Positions 47,511 to 56,369 of a stretch of 64,000 nt of DNA are shown piece by piece; the first letter of the stretch is position 1, and every line of letters begins with the position of its first letter. Source of the DNA: Methylophilus sp. 13. Lineage in GTDB: Bacteria; Pseudomonadota; Gammaproteobacteria; Burkholderiales; Methylophilaceae. The position numbers and the translations under genes are program-made. The stretch is taken from positions 641,508-705,507 of the forward strand of contig NZ_JADKYR010000003.1 in assembly GCF_015354335.1 (NCBI RefSeq). Direction: 5' to 3'. Under the pieces are notes generated by a model, which worked only from the letters and a program-made list of their open reading frames with translations, searched no databases and was not told where the DNA came from.

Positions 47511-49499
47511 TTACTCTGGCAAGCGATAACGCTGCTCTTGATACAACAAGGCAGGCAACAGGCTGTTAGCCAGGGCGCGTTCAGCCAATGCCGCGGCATC
47601 GGCTGGCGGTGCGGTATTCTGCAACTGCTTACTGAGTGGATTGTAGTGACCAAAGGCAGGCGCCTTGCCCTCGCGCAATACCACCACTTCGTTATCTGAG
47701 ACCGTTGGGCCAGTTTGCTGCATCCAGCCAAAGTTGTAGTTGTACTGCATCATGGCGCGACCACGATAGTCAGCGCTCACATTGGACAAATCATGCCCGG
47801 TCATCGGATGCTTGGCGTCTATGCCCATCAGTGACAACACGGTCACCGGCAGGTCAATCTGGCTGGCAATTGCTTCAACGGTTTTAGGTTGCACCGCCCC
47901 GCCCAGAATCAACGCCGGGATATGAAAGTGTTCGATCGGCACCAGCGAATCGCCACGCACGCGAATGTCATGGTCGGCCACAATCAAAAACACGGTATCG
48001 TTCCAATAAGGGCTGGCTTTGGCTTTTTTAAAGAACTCGCCGATGGCGTAGTCGGCATATTTCACTGCATTGTTGTCAGTCGCCTTGGGCTGCTCATACA
48101 GCTCGATACGCCCATCCGGGAACTCAAAGGGTGCATGGTTAGACGAGCTGAACGCAAGTGTAAAAAACGGCTTGCCGCTGGCGTGGTGTGCCATCAGCTG
48201 CTCATGCGTTTTGTTGAGCAAATCTTCGTCAGAAGCCCCCCAGCTGGCAACAAACACCGGATTGATGAAATCCGGTTGGTCCGTGATCTGCTGAAAACCA
48301 TTGCCCATGAAAAAACTGCGCATATTGTCAAAATGGGATTCCCCCCCGTAAATAAACTCGGTCAGGTAACCACGTTTGGACAATAGCGAAGCCAGCGTAA
48401 AAAAGTTCTTCTGGCTCAAGTCCAGCTTGACGGTACTGTCTGACGGCGTCGGCTGAAAACCGGTAACGACCGCCTCAATCCCGCGCACCGAGCGCGTCCC
48501 GGTCGCATACAGATGCGTAAACCAGATGCCCTCAGCTTTGAGCTTTTCCAGATTTGGCGTCACCGGCTTGCCGCCCAGAGATTCGACAAAGCCTGCGCCC
48601 AGACTCTCTTGCAGCAAAATCACCAGGTTCAATGGTTTGTCTCGCTGCACACTGGGTGTCAGCGTGGTCAGGGTCGGGATATCGGTATCTTGCGCACCGG
48701 TCAAGGCAAAGATTTTTTCGCGCGGCAGTTTGCCGTAAATGGCACTGGATTTTGCCTCATGCTGCAAACTGTAGGCGGCATAAAATACCGAATAGCTTGA
48801 GTTTAAAATCAGGCTGTTGACCATGCTGTCCTGGGTAATGGCAAACAAGGCCGGATTGGCCGGGCGGTGGCCCAGGCTAGAGCGGATGCCGAAAATCGTC
48901 AACACCAGCAATAATGGCCAGACCAGCCATACCGCCAAATTATTCCATTTAGGCTCGGCTTGACGCCAGGGTTTCAATAAACGCGCAACCAGTGCAACAG
49001 CCACCAAGCTCATGGCCAAGCCAAAAAACAGTTCGACTTTAAAGCCTTGCCACAACATGCCAAACACTTCATGCGGATACTTGAGATATTCGACAAAGAT
49101 GCGGTTGGGGCGGACATCATACTCAAGAATAAATCCTGGCGTGGCCGCCTCTAAAAACACCAACAACACCAATGAGAGCAACACCCACCAAAAGGTGAAT
49201 CGGCGCCAAAACTTGAACAGGCCACGGGTCGCCAGCACCGGCGACACTAACACCGGGATCAAGGCCAGCAAACCAAGCTGAATGACATCCACACGCACGC
49301 CCTGCAACAAGATCTGACAAAGTTCACCGGTCGCCTGTACGCGCTCCCACTTCCAGATCACCAGCCCCAAGCGCGTGAGAGAAAGCAAGACCAGCCCACT
49401 GATAAACATGACAATCAGCGGTGCATAAGGGCCAAACCAGTGGGCAAATCTCCACAGTTTTGAAGACGGGCGAGGCGTGCCGAAATAGATAGGTTGCAT
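47511..49499 (-). CDS. LtaS-type phosphoglycerol/phosphoethanolamine transferase (sulfatase superfamily)
   Basis: This is a 662-residue inner-membrane enzyme with about five N-terminal helices and a large periplasmic sulfatase-fold domain. Metal and nucleophile motifs are visible: NLVILLQESLGAGF (metal Glu), the loop YATGTRSVRGIEAV with the candidate nucleophile near residue 335, and the metal-binding IVADHDIRVRG with HFHIPALI. Such enzymes move phosphoglycerol or phosphoethanolamine from phospholipids to lipoteichoic acid, periplasmic glucans or LPS. In a Gram-negative host the acceptor is unknown. Coupling to the glycosidase-kinase fusion suggests a surface glycan. Confidence 0.86.
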   Translation of the reverse strand: MQPIYFGTPRPSSKLWRFAHWFGPYAPLIVMFISGLVLLSLTRLGLVIWKWERVQATGELCQILLQGVRVDVIQLGLLALIPVLVSPVLATRGLFKFWRRFTFWWVLLSLVLLVFLEAATPGFILEYDVRPNRIFVEYLKYPHEVFGMLWQGFKVELFFGLAMSLVAVALVARLLKPWRQAEPKWNNLAVWLVWPLLLVLTIFGIRSSLGHRPANPALFAITQDSMVNSLILNSSYSVFYAAYSLQHEAKSSAIYGKLPREKIFALTGAQDTDIPTLTTLTPSVQRDKPLNLVILLQESLGAGFVESLGGKPVTPNLEKLKAEGIWFTHLYATGTRSVRGIEAVVTGFQPTPSDSTVKLDLSQKNFFTLASLLSKRGYLTEFIYGGESHFDNMRSFFMGNGFQQITDQPDFINPVFVASWGASDEDLLNKTHEQLMAHHASGKPFFTLAFSSSNHAPFEFPDGRIELYEQPKATDNNAVKYADYAIGEFFKKAKASPYWNDTVFLIVADHDIRVRGDSLVPIEHFHIPALILGGAVQPKTVEAIASQIDLPVTVLSLMGIDAKHPMTGHDLSNVSADYRGRAMMQYNYNFGWMQQTGPTVSDNEVVVLREGKAPAFGHYNPLSKQLQNTAPPADAAALAERALANSLLPALLYQEQRYRLPE

Positions 49500-49590
49500 A
49501 AAGGCTTAATCTGTTTGAATCAAGCTTGGAATTATAACGGGTTATCTCGTTTATGGCCCTACCGGCAAGCATCCGCCTGCAGATGTGCGA

Positions 49591-49959
49591 TTAAAAGGAT
49601 TTTTTACGTAAATCGAGGTAGACCATGGACAGCAAAGCGACCGGGATCACAAAGCCCACCAGCAAAGGCACCAAATCCACCAGCATATCCACCATACCGG
49701 TCTGGCTGGTGAACAGGCTCCAGCCTTTAGCCAACAAAGGTACGACCGTGAATAACAGCGTGGGAATCAGAAACCAGACGGTGCTGCTTGCCCCGCGTTT
49801 GGCCAAACGCGCACAAAAAAATGTGACCAGCGCCACAATAATGGCAGCCCCGGCACCCCAGATAGCCCCGGCAACGATCGTAATCCAGGTCCCTACCTGA
49901 TACAGCAATAAACAAATGATGGCGGTTAGTATCAGCTTGCGGTTCATCGCAACTTGCAT
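49591..49959 (-). CDS. Small four-helix membrane protein
   Basis: This is a 122-residue protein of unknown function. ATG 49959 follows GAGGAGTGTGAC and gives KLILTAIICLLLYQVGTWITI as the first helix. Three more helices follow (GAAIIVALVTFFCA, VWFLIPTLLFTVVPLLA, LVPLLVGFVIPVALLSMVYL). The tail is basic (DLRKKSF). The frame is open upstream but without a start signal. It is separated from its neighbours by 91 nt and 193 nt. The upstream 193-nt gap shows no gene. Confidence 0.72.
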   Translation of the reverse strand: MQVAMNRKLILTAIICLLLYQVGTWITIVAGAIWGAGAAIIVALVTFFCARLAKRGASSTVWFLIPTLLFTVVPLLAKGWSLFTSQTGMVDMLVDLVPLLVGFVIPVALLSMVYLDLRKKSF

Positions 49960-50152
49960 GTCACACTCCTCTGAATGAATGGCTTGTTTTAATGATAAGT
50001 GTGACAACAGAGGCGTTAAAAGTTGCAAACAGCCCTGCGTGTTTGAGTACGCTGATCCTGAAAGCCAGCGTCGGCTCCACCGGGAATTCAAGTTCGCCAG
50101 CCAGGCCCATGGCCTATACACGCATTAGCCAGGCCAGCTGCCCTTGGATGCC

Positions 50153-51760
50153 TTAACGTTTTCTGTGTTTTAGCCATCTCACCATCTGCATGCCCAACAG
50201 CACCAAGACCCCGATCACACTAAGCAAACATAGGATTGCAGGCAATGGAATCAGACTCACAGCTTGCGGCTGACGCGCAAGCCCCTCTTTTAAAGACGCC
50301 GGCAACCGGTTTGGCGTCACTGGAATCACTTTCCATTGGCTACGATCCGCTGGCGCTTGTTGCAGATACTGGGCAAAGCTATATACAGGCGCGAGACCAA
50401 ACTCACGGCTGGATGGAATTTGCGGAATACGTACAAAGTAAATCGCTTCAAGCTGATCGGCCAGAGGCGCCATACGAGGTGAAGTTAATGTGGACCGGTC
50501 ACCAGTTTGAGCCATATTGAGCAGGTCATGCCCGATGGCGTCAAATGCTACCGCAGGAAACAGCCGAGTCATTTCAGTATTCAGGTAATCATAAATGGCA
50601 CGGCCTTTTTGCAGACTCTGCTGCGTGGCAGCTACATACCAGTAAGCGGCACTGGCCTTGAGCAGGCTCTCGACTCCACGCCGGGGCACTTGCCAGCCCA
50701 GTTGGCGTAAAGTATCTATGCTGATGCCAGCACAGTTATCCCTGGCGTGATCATATACAAAGTCATTGTGGTAAAAATGCTGCATGACCCGGTTATTCAA
50801 TGCCTGAACTTGCTGGGGAATCGTCGTCTGACTGAACACCGCCACCAGCATATAGGATGGCCGGTAAAATGCCTGCCCACTATTGAGGTCGCCCATGTAT
50901 TTATCGAAAGGCGTGACCCCGGCAATGACGCCCTTTTCACTATTGATGGCCAGGTTATAGTAGTTATTGACCAGCCAGTTTGCATATTCGCCTTGCGCAC
51001 CGACGATCCCGGTAGCCAGGGCAAAGTGACCGCCATGGGCCTCATCATCATCGCCCTGGGCACCATTGAGCAAAATGCCGACGGCTGTTTTGCCTGACGA
51101 CTGTTGCGCCAGGCCTGGTGACCTCTCCCATAACAGCCGGCTTTGATAGGGGCTGCGGGCACCCCCGTTGGCAAACTGTACCAGGGATTGCAAGGTTTCA
51201 TCCTTTTGCAACGGTTGCGGGTCAGCGGTTAAATCAAGCTTAAACGCATGTGGCCATACGGTGCGCGCCGTCAAGGTCTCGCCCTCTAACTCGCCGCGTA
51301 TCCACAGTTTGGACTGGCTGAAATAAGCACTCGTATCCGCATTCCAGTAAGATCGGTTACTGGCAAGTTTGGGCACCAATTTAAAATGGAAGCGCTCGCC
51401 TGTTGCGGTTGAGACCGAACTGCCTGCAGCGGTTAACGTCATTTCTGACCAGCGTTGAGTTGCGCCGGTCCAGACCAGTGACGGTAAAGCCACAGGATTG
51501 AGTGCCGCACTATCCTCGACTCCACGCATCTGGGTGTCGATGCGTGTTACTGGCTCGCCATCAGCCGGGACAGAAAACGTCTCATGGCGGAAATACCATA
51601 AGGTTTGCGGCAACGTCTGGCAGTGCTGGCAAGCCCCCCGCATCGTTTGAAATTGCGTGTTGGCATAGGGTCCTAATTTATCCACTTCGGACTCCGCATG
51701 AACAAACGACGACATCAAGCCGATGCCGAATCCAAATCCGACCCCAACCATACGCCGCAT
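50153..51760 (-). CDS. Exported protein with a possible permuted papain-like (LRAT/DUF4105-like) domain
   Basis: This protein of about 535 residues has a signal peptide (RMVGVGFGFGIGLMSSFVHA) and a C-terminal membrane helix (PLPAILCLLSVIGVLVLLGM) followed by a basic tail. Two spaced motifs suggest a thiol hydrolase with His before Cys: EAHGGHFALATG and YDHARDNCAGISIDTLRQLGW. This order is seen in LRAT/YiiX and DUF4105-type proteins. A paired CQHC lies near the mature N-terminus. Catalysis is inferred only. ATG 51760 lies 1 nt after the lplT stop, so it is the last gene of the arsR-aas-lplT operon. An acyl or peptide substrate would fit that setting. Confidence 0.65.
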   Translation of the reverse strand: MRRMVGVGFGFGIGLMSSFVHAESEVDKLGPYANTQFQTMRGACQHCQTLPQTLWYFRHETFSVPADGEPVTRIDTQMRGVEDSAALNPVALPSLVWTGATQRWSEMTLTAAGSSVSTATGERFHFKLVPKLASNRSYWNADTSAYFSQSKLWIRGELEGETLTARTVWPHAFKLDLTADPQPLQKDETLQSLVQFANGGARSPYQSRLLWERSPGLAQQSSGKTAVGILLNGAQGDDDEAHGGHFALATGIVGAQGEYANWLVNNYYNLAINSEKGVIAGVTPFDKYMGDLNSGQAFYRPSYMLVAVFSQTTIPQQVQALNNRVMQHFYHNDFVYDHARDNCAGISIDTLRQLGWQVPRRGVESLLKASAAYWYVAATQQSLQKGRAIYDYLNTEMTRLFPAVAFDAIGHDLLNMAQTGDRSTLTSPRMAPLADQLEAIYFVRIPQIPSSREFGLAPVYSFAQYLQQAPADRSQWKVIPVTPNRLPASLKEGLARQPQAVSLIPLPAILCLLSVIGVLVLLGMQMVRWLKHRKR

Positions 51761-51761
51761 G

Positions 51762-53084
51762 CTATCGCCCCCAAACACGCAAGTAATTGCACATACTGAC
51801 CCAATATTCTGGCTGGCGCCAGCACAAATAAATTGCCACCAGCACATTGAGCATGGCCGTGATACCAAACAACTGCGGGATGCTGACGCCCATACCAAAC
51901 AGCATGACCGAGAATCCAGCAGAGAGCACCATAAACAGTGCATTCATGATGTTGTTAGACGCAATCACACGGGATTGATAGCCTGGTTGCGCGCGACTCT
52001 GTAGCAACACGTACAAGGGCACAATATACAAACCGCCACAAATGCCGAGCAAGGCCACATCCAGCAACATGCGCTCATCGCTCCAGCCAGGCAAGCGATG
52101 CAAAGTCAGGCCCGGATGTGCCAATAACTGTTGCTGGATATCGCCCGTCACACTGGCAAAATCCCAGGCAAATACAGACATGCCCACCGCTCCCAGCATG
52201 ACTAGGCCTAGCTCCTGCTTGCCTTTGGAGAGCTTTTCACACCAGACAGAACCGACGCCTACCCCCACCGAAAAGATCGATAACAGACTGATAAAGTCAC
52301 GCTCCGTGCCCTGCAATACATGCTTGGCCAGGTTGGGAAATTGCGCCAGCAAGGTCGCGCCAAAAAACCAGAACCAGGAGATCGCAACAATCGCGACCCA
52401 CAACGTTTGCTGCGCCCAAAAGGTCCGTACGTTCTTGATGGTCTCGGTCACGGGGTTCCAGTTCACCTGGATCTTGGGCACCGGTGGCGGAGAAAGCGGA
52501 ATGCTGCGGCTCAAGTGATAGCCAGAAATCGCAATCAACAGCACACTCAAGCTGGTGAACAAGGCATGTTGCTCCAAACTGCCTAACCATGCCCCCAATA
52601 CCTGCCCCAGCAAAATGGCGACAAAACTGCCCATCTCGACCAGGCCATTGCCAGCGGTCAACTCGTTGACCTGCAGATGTTGGGGCAGGTAAGAGTATTT
52701 GACCGGGCCGAACAAAGTCGAATGCACCCCCATTAAAAACAGGGCCAATGCCAGCATGAAAAGACTGTTGCTTAAAAAGCCTATGCTGGCGAATAGCATA
52801 ATGCCTATCTCCAGCATTTTTACCCAGCGGATCAGTTGTGATTTTTCATACTTATCCGCCAATTGCCCTGCCGACGCCGAAAACAGGAAAAACGGCAGAA
52901 TAAACAAGCCAGGCAGCAAGGTCGCCAGCATTTTGCCATCCAGCGTGGTCAAGCTGGCCGTGTTAAACGCCACCTGCGTAATCAATGCCGTTTTAAACAC
53001 ATTGTCATTAAATGCCCCCAAGCCCTGCGTCCAGAAAAATGGACCAAAACGTTGCTGGCTCAGCAATTGGAAAGGACGCTTCAT
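51762..53084 (-). CDS. lplT: Lysophospholipid transporter LplT-like (MFS)
   Basis: This is a 440-residue major-facilitator protein with about twelve helices. The start FWTQGLGAFNDNVFKTALITQ and FLFSASAGQLADKYEKSQLIRW match the LplT family, which flips lysophosphatidylethanolamine into the cytoplasm for reacylation. It overlaps the aas stop region by 4 nt (ATGA), the classical aas-lplT pairing of E. coli where both act together. Confidence 0.88.
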   Translation of the reverse strand: MKRPFQLLSQQRFGPFFWTQGLGAFNDNVFKTALITQVAFNTASLTTLDGKMLATLLPGLFILPFFLFSASAGQLADKYEKSQLIRWVKMLEIGIMLFASIGFLSNSLFMLALALFLMGVHSTLFGPVKYSYLPQHLQVNELTAGNGLVEMGSFVAILLGQVLGAWLGSLEQHALFTSLSVLLIAISGYHLSRSIPLSPPPVPKIQVNWNPVTETIKNVRTFWAQQTLWVAIVAISWFWFFGATLLAQFPNLAKHVLQGTERDFISLLSIFSVGVGVGSVWCEKLSKGKQELGLVMLGAVGMSVFAWDFASVTGDIQQQLLAHPGLTLHRLPGWSDERMLLDVALLGICGGLYIVPLYVLLQSRAQPGYQSRVIASNNIMNALFMVLSAGFSVMLFGMGVSIPQLFGITAMLNVLVAIYLCWRQPEYWVSMCNYLRVWGR

Positions 53085-55222
53085 GCCGCTTTTTCCGCCA
53101 TTTGCTTCAGGGTAACGTAGTCGGTTTTACCGGTGCCTAATACCGGGATTTGTTCCACCACTACCAATTTACGGGCAATGGCAATTTCCGGTGAGCCCAG
53201 GTTTTTGGCCACAATTTGCAAATCCTCACGTTTAAGTTTGTCGTCGGTGGTGAACAGCACGATGTTCTCGCCACGGCTGGCATCGGCGACGGTCGTCGCG
53301 GCATGCTGATGCTCAGGGGCAGCAGTATGGGCAATTTTCTCGACCACTTCGAGTGAGACCATTTCACCGGCCACCTTGGCAAAACGTTTGACCCGACCTT
53401 TGATATGAATAAAGCCTTCAGTATCTACCTCAACCACATCGCCGGTTTCATACCAGCCATCCTTGGGCGAAACCAGGACGCCAGGCTGGTCATATAAATA
53501 ATAGCCTTGCATGATGTTGTCGCCTTTTACATAGAGCAAGCCGCCGTTTTCAATGCCAGGCACCGGCGCCAAGCGGTATTCGATGCCCGGAAAAAACTGG
53601 CCCACCGTCCCATGGCGGTTTGCCATTGGCGTATTGGCAGCCAGCACCGGCGCACATTCAGTCGTACCATAGCCTTCGAGGATGCGGATACCAAATTTTT
53701 CATGGTAGATTTTGCGCACTTCTTCATTGAGCTTCTCCGCCCCGGCAAACACCACCCGCAATTTGTAAAAATCATAGGGGTGCGCAAACTTGGCATAATT
53801 GCCCAGAAAGGTGCTGGTAGAGAAAAACACGGTACAGCCCTTGTCATAAATCACTTCCGGGATCAATTTATATTGCAACGGCGACGGGAACAGCAAAATC
53901 GGGATGCCATTCAGGAAAGGCAACAAGGTGCCGGTAAAGCCAAAGGCATGAAACAGTGGCAATGCCATCATGAATTTATCAGCAGGATTGAAATCCAGCA
54001 TGGCCAGAATCTGATGCGTATTCGCCACAATACTTTTATGGTTATGCACCACGCCTTTGGGCTTGCCCTCGGAGCCGGAAGTAAACAGGATGACTGCGGT
54101 GTCGTTTTCTGTCGCGGGCTCCATGGCGGCACGCGGATAATGCAAGGCATAGCCCATGAGCCAGGCGCGATCCAGCATGCCAAACTGGGCACGCAAGTCT
54201 TCTAGATACACAATATTCAGATCACGCATTTTAGCGATGGTGTCTTCAAGCTTGGCGGCTTCAATAAACTTGCGCGAACTGATAATGGTGCGGACATTGG
54301 CGGCAATACAGGCGTTACGCATGCCCTCTGCCCCTGCGGTGTAATTGAGCATGGCCGGGACACGCCTAAACGCGGTCATCCCTAATAGCAAAGCCAGCGT
54401 ATTGGTGATATTCGGCATCAACACGCCAACCGCCTCATCCCGCTGACTGACTTTGGTGGCAATGCGGCCCAGCGCCAGGCTGCGTTTGAGCACTTCCTGA
54501 TACGTCTCTTCGACCTGGTTCATGTCTTCGATGATGCGCGTTTTGGCACCATATTTATCCATGGCATCCAGCATGGCTTCAAACAGCGTGGTGCTGCGCT
54601 GCGTCTTGAACAGCATGTGCTGCATGATATTGCGCATGGCTTCACCAGCTATGCGGCGGCGCTGCTTGGCCGTCAACGGCGCGTGATGCCCGTGCGGCTC
54701 AATCTGAATCTGGGTGGGCGGTAAAATGGTCAAGGTGACTTTAGGCAACAGCTTGCGTGGATGCGCATCTGACAAGCGGCCAAAATATGACTGCGCCGCC
54801 CCCTCTACCCTCACGGGCAAAATCTTGACGCCGGTTTTTGCCGCGACAAAACCAGGGCCGTCATACACCTTCATCAAGGCCCCCGTCAGCGTGATGCGAC
54901 CTTCAGGAAAAATCACCACATTTTCACCGGCATTCAGCCGCTGAATGACTTTTTTCATCGCCAGCGGGCTGGCAGGGTCCACCGACAAATGCGGTGTCAT
55001 CTTCAGCCATAGCCGGAAGAAGAAGTGCTTTAGAACCCCGGTATGCACGACAAAAGTGGCCCGCTTGGGCAGAAACAGGCCAAGCAACAGGCCGTCCAGA
55101 AAAGATTCGTGGTTGGCAATAATCAACAAACGGTCTTCGTTTGGCACATTTTCGAGGCCGGTAACACGCACCCTGAACAATAACCGACAGACACCCCTTA
55201 ATAAACTGACTAGCATATTCAC
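53081..55222 (-). CDS. aas: Bifunctional acyltransferase / acyl-ACP synthetase (Aas)
   Basis: This 713-residue enzyme reacylates lysophospholipids at position 2. The N-terminal PlsC-type domain has NHESFLDG (HX4D) and FPEGRIT. The larger C-terminal AMP-binding domain has VILFTSGSEGKPKGVVHNH, YGTTECAPVLAANTP and the end motif GKTDYVTLKQMA with the catalytic lysine. This domain order is that of E. coli Aas. It is downstream of arsR by 11 nt and overlaps lplT, so a regulated lysophospholipid repair operon is formed. Confidence 0.93.
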   Translation of the reverse strand: MNMLVSLLRGVCRLLFRVRVTGLENVPNEDRLLIIANHESFLDGLLLGLFLPKRATFVVHTGVLKHFFFRLWLKMTPHLSVDPASPLAMKKVIQRLNAGENVVIFPEGRITLTGALMKVYDGPGFVAAKTGVKILPVRVEGAAQSYFGRLSDAHPRKLLPKVTLTILPPTQIQIEPHGHHAPLTAKQRRRIAGEAMRNIMQHMLFKTQRSTTLFEAMLDAMDKYGAKTRIIEDMNQVEETYQEVLKRSLALGRIATKVSQRDEAVGVLMPNITNTLALLLGMTAFRRVPAMLNYTAGAEGMRNACIAANVRTIISSRKFIEAAKLEDTIAKMRDLNIVYLEDLRAQFGMLDRAWLMGYALHYPRAAMEPATENDTAVILFTSGSEGKPKGVVHNHKSIVANTHQILAMLDFNPADKFMMALPLFHAFGFTGTLLPFLNGIPILLFPSPLQYKLIPEVIYDKGCTVFFSTSTFLGNYAKFAHPYDFYKLRVVFAGAEKLNEEVRKIYHEKFGIRILEGYGTTECAPVLAANTPMANRHGTVGQFFPGIEYRLAPVPGIENGGLLYVKGDNIMQGYYLYDQPGVLVSPKDGWYETGDVVEVDTEGFIHIKGRVKRFAKVAGEMVSLEVVEKIAHTAAPEHQHAATTVADASRGENIVLFTTDDKLKREDLQIVAKNLGSPEIAIARKLVVVEQIPVLGTGKTDYVTLKQMAEKAA

Positions 55223-55233
55223 TTCCTACCCTT

Positions 55234-55539
55234 TTATATTTCGTTTTTTATATAGTCCAGCACATTTTCCAGTGCTTGTTGCATGAACGCTTTATTGACC
55301 CAGAAAAAGACTTCGCGTCCGATTTTTTCACTCTGTAACGCGCCACCACGCTCCAGCACCTTGAGATGGTGGGTAACGGCTGTGCGGCTTAATTGAGAGC
55401 TTTCCACAATCTGCAGGATGGTCAACCGCTCGTTTTTTTCAAACGATAGCAAAATCCGTTGCCTGTGCGCATCCCCAAGCGCCTCAAAGAGGGCCGAGAT
55501 GTCTGTCCAGGCTTCTGGAATGTGAGTGACTGTTTTCAT
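55234..55539 (-). CDS. ArsR/SmtB-family transcriptional regulator
   Basis: This is a 101-residue winged-helix repressor. The DNA recognition helix is in LQIVESSQLSRTAVTHHLKVLERGGAL and the wing is SEKIGREVFFWV. No cysteines are present, so it is not a typical arsenic or zinc-thiolate sensor; the ligand is unknown. No Shine-Dalgarno precedes ATG 55539. The promoter geometry (TTGACA at 55577-55572, -10 about 17 nt on) puts transcription start at or next to the ATG, suggesting a leaderless mRNA. It is the first gene before aas (11-nt gap) and probably controls that operon. Confidence 0.86.
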   Translation of the reverse strand: MKTVTHIPEAWTDISALFEALGDAHRQRILLSFEKNERLTILQIVESSQLSRTAVTHHLKVLERGGALQSEKIGREVFFWVNKAFMQQALENVLDYIKNEI

Positions 55540-55542
55540 ATA

Positions 55543-55566
55543 ACTAAATAATTAGTTATTTAGTTT
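55543..55566. promoter_or_regulatory. ArsR-type palindromic operator at the arsR-aas promoter
   Basis: Arms AACTAAATAA and TTATTTAGTT are perfect inverted repeats around a 4-nt centre (TTAG), ending 3 nt before the ATG. They overlap the predicted -10 element. Length and AT content suit a dimeric winged-helix repressor, so autorepression is likely. Confidence 0.65.
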
Positions 55567-55700
55567 ATTTTGTCAAGCGCTGACCGCAAAATATTTAGTC
55601 CCCGCCCTAATCCGGGTTTCATTAAATCATCATTTACCGCAAAACAGAGGCCGCTACACTATGTTAAAACATTTAAACATAAATAATTCAGGGAATAAAA

Positions 55701-56366
55701 ATGGGACGATACGCCGCACTTTTTTCATTGATGGCAGCACTACCTGTGGCGGCGCATGCCAATGCAGTGATCAACCTTGCCAGCACTAGCTGCAGTGGTG
55801 CGTTGTCGATTTCATCACTCGCTGGCGCCTCGCTCAGCTGTGCAGGTAACTTGACCTTGAATGGCGGCTGGATAGACTCTGACGATAGCATCTTCATTCG
55901 TGCAGAGGGGGATTTGCTGCTTGAAAACCTTACATTGAATGCACAAGAAATTTCGCTTTCGACATTCCAAGGTGGCATCCAGATCGCAAATAACGTGAAT
56001 ATTAACGCCGTTCAAAACGATGGCAGCGGTGGTGGGCAAATTGTGATCAATGCAGGTAACAACAGTCTCTTCCCGACAACCCCCATCATTCATTGGCAAG
56101 CTTTTGACCCGTCATTCAATGCCGGTGGCACCGTGCACTTCAATATGCCAACCACACACACAAGTGCGCCCTCAGGCGTGATTGCAGTTGGAGGGCAAGT
56201 CGTGATCAAACCAGGAGGCGCTATTCAAATCTCATCGAGTCAAATTTCGCCCCCCCTGATCAACATCCCGCTCACGGCTTCTGTTTCGGCTGTGCCAGAG
56301 GCAAATCGAGCGGCGATGCTGTGGCTGGGTTTGGGGTTGCTGGCGTTTAGACGCAGGCTGCTTTGA
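55701..56366 (+). CDS. PEP-CTERM sorting domain protein
   Basis: This is a 221-residue exported protein. A signal peptide (LFSLMAALPVAAHA) is followed by a Ser/Asn/Gly-rich beta region of filamentous-adhesin style (repeats such as SSLAGASLSCAGNLTLNGGW and NNVNINAVQNDG). The C-terminus is the sorting signal: VPEAN, a hydrophobic helix (AAMLWLGLGLLAF) and RRRLL. In PEP-CTERM systems exosortase EpsH removes this tail and the protein is linked to exopolysaccharide. Neither epsH nor EPS genes are in the window. The VPEAN variant replaces the usual second Pro. It converges on hemD with a 3-nt gap. Confidence 0.85.
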   Translation: MGRYAALFSLMAALPVAAHANAVINLASTSCSGALSISSLAGASLSCAGNLTLNGGWIDSDDSIFIRAEGDLLLENLTLNAQEISLSTFQGGIQIANNVNINAVQNDGSGGGQIVINAGNNSLFPTTPIIHWQAFDPSFNAGGTVHFNMPTTHTSAPSGVIAVGGQVVIKPGGAIQISSSQISPPLINIPLTASVSAVPEANRAAMLWLGLGLLAFRRRLL

Positions 56367-56369
56367 CGA

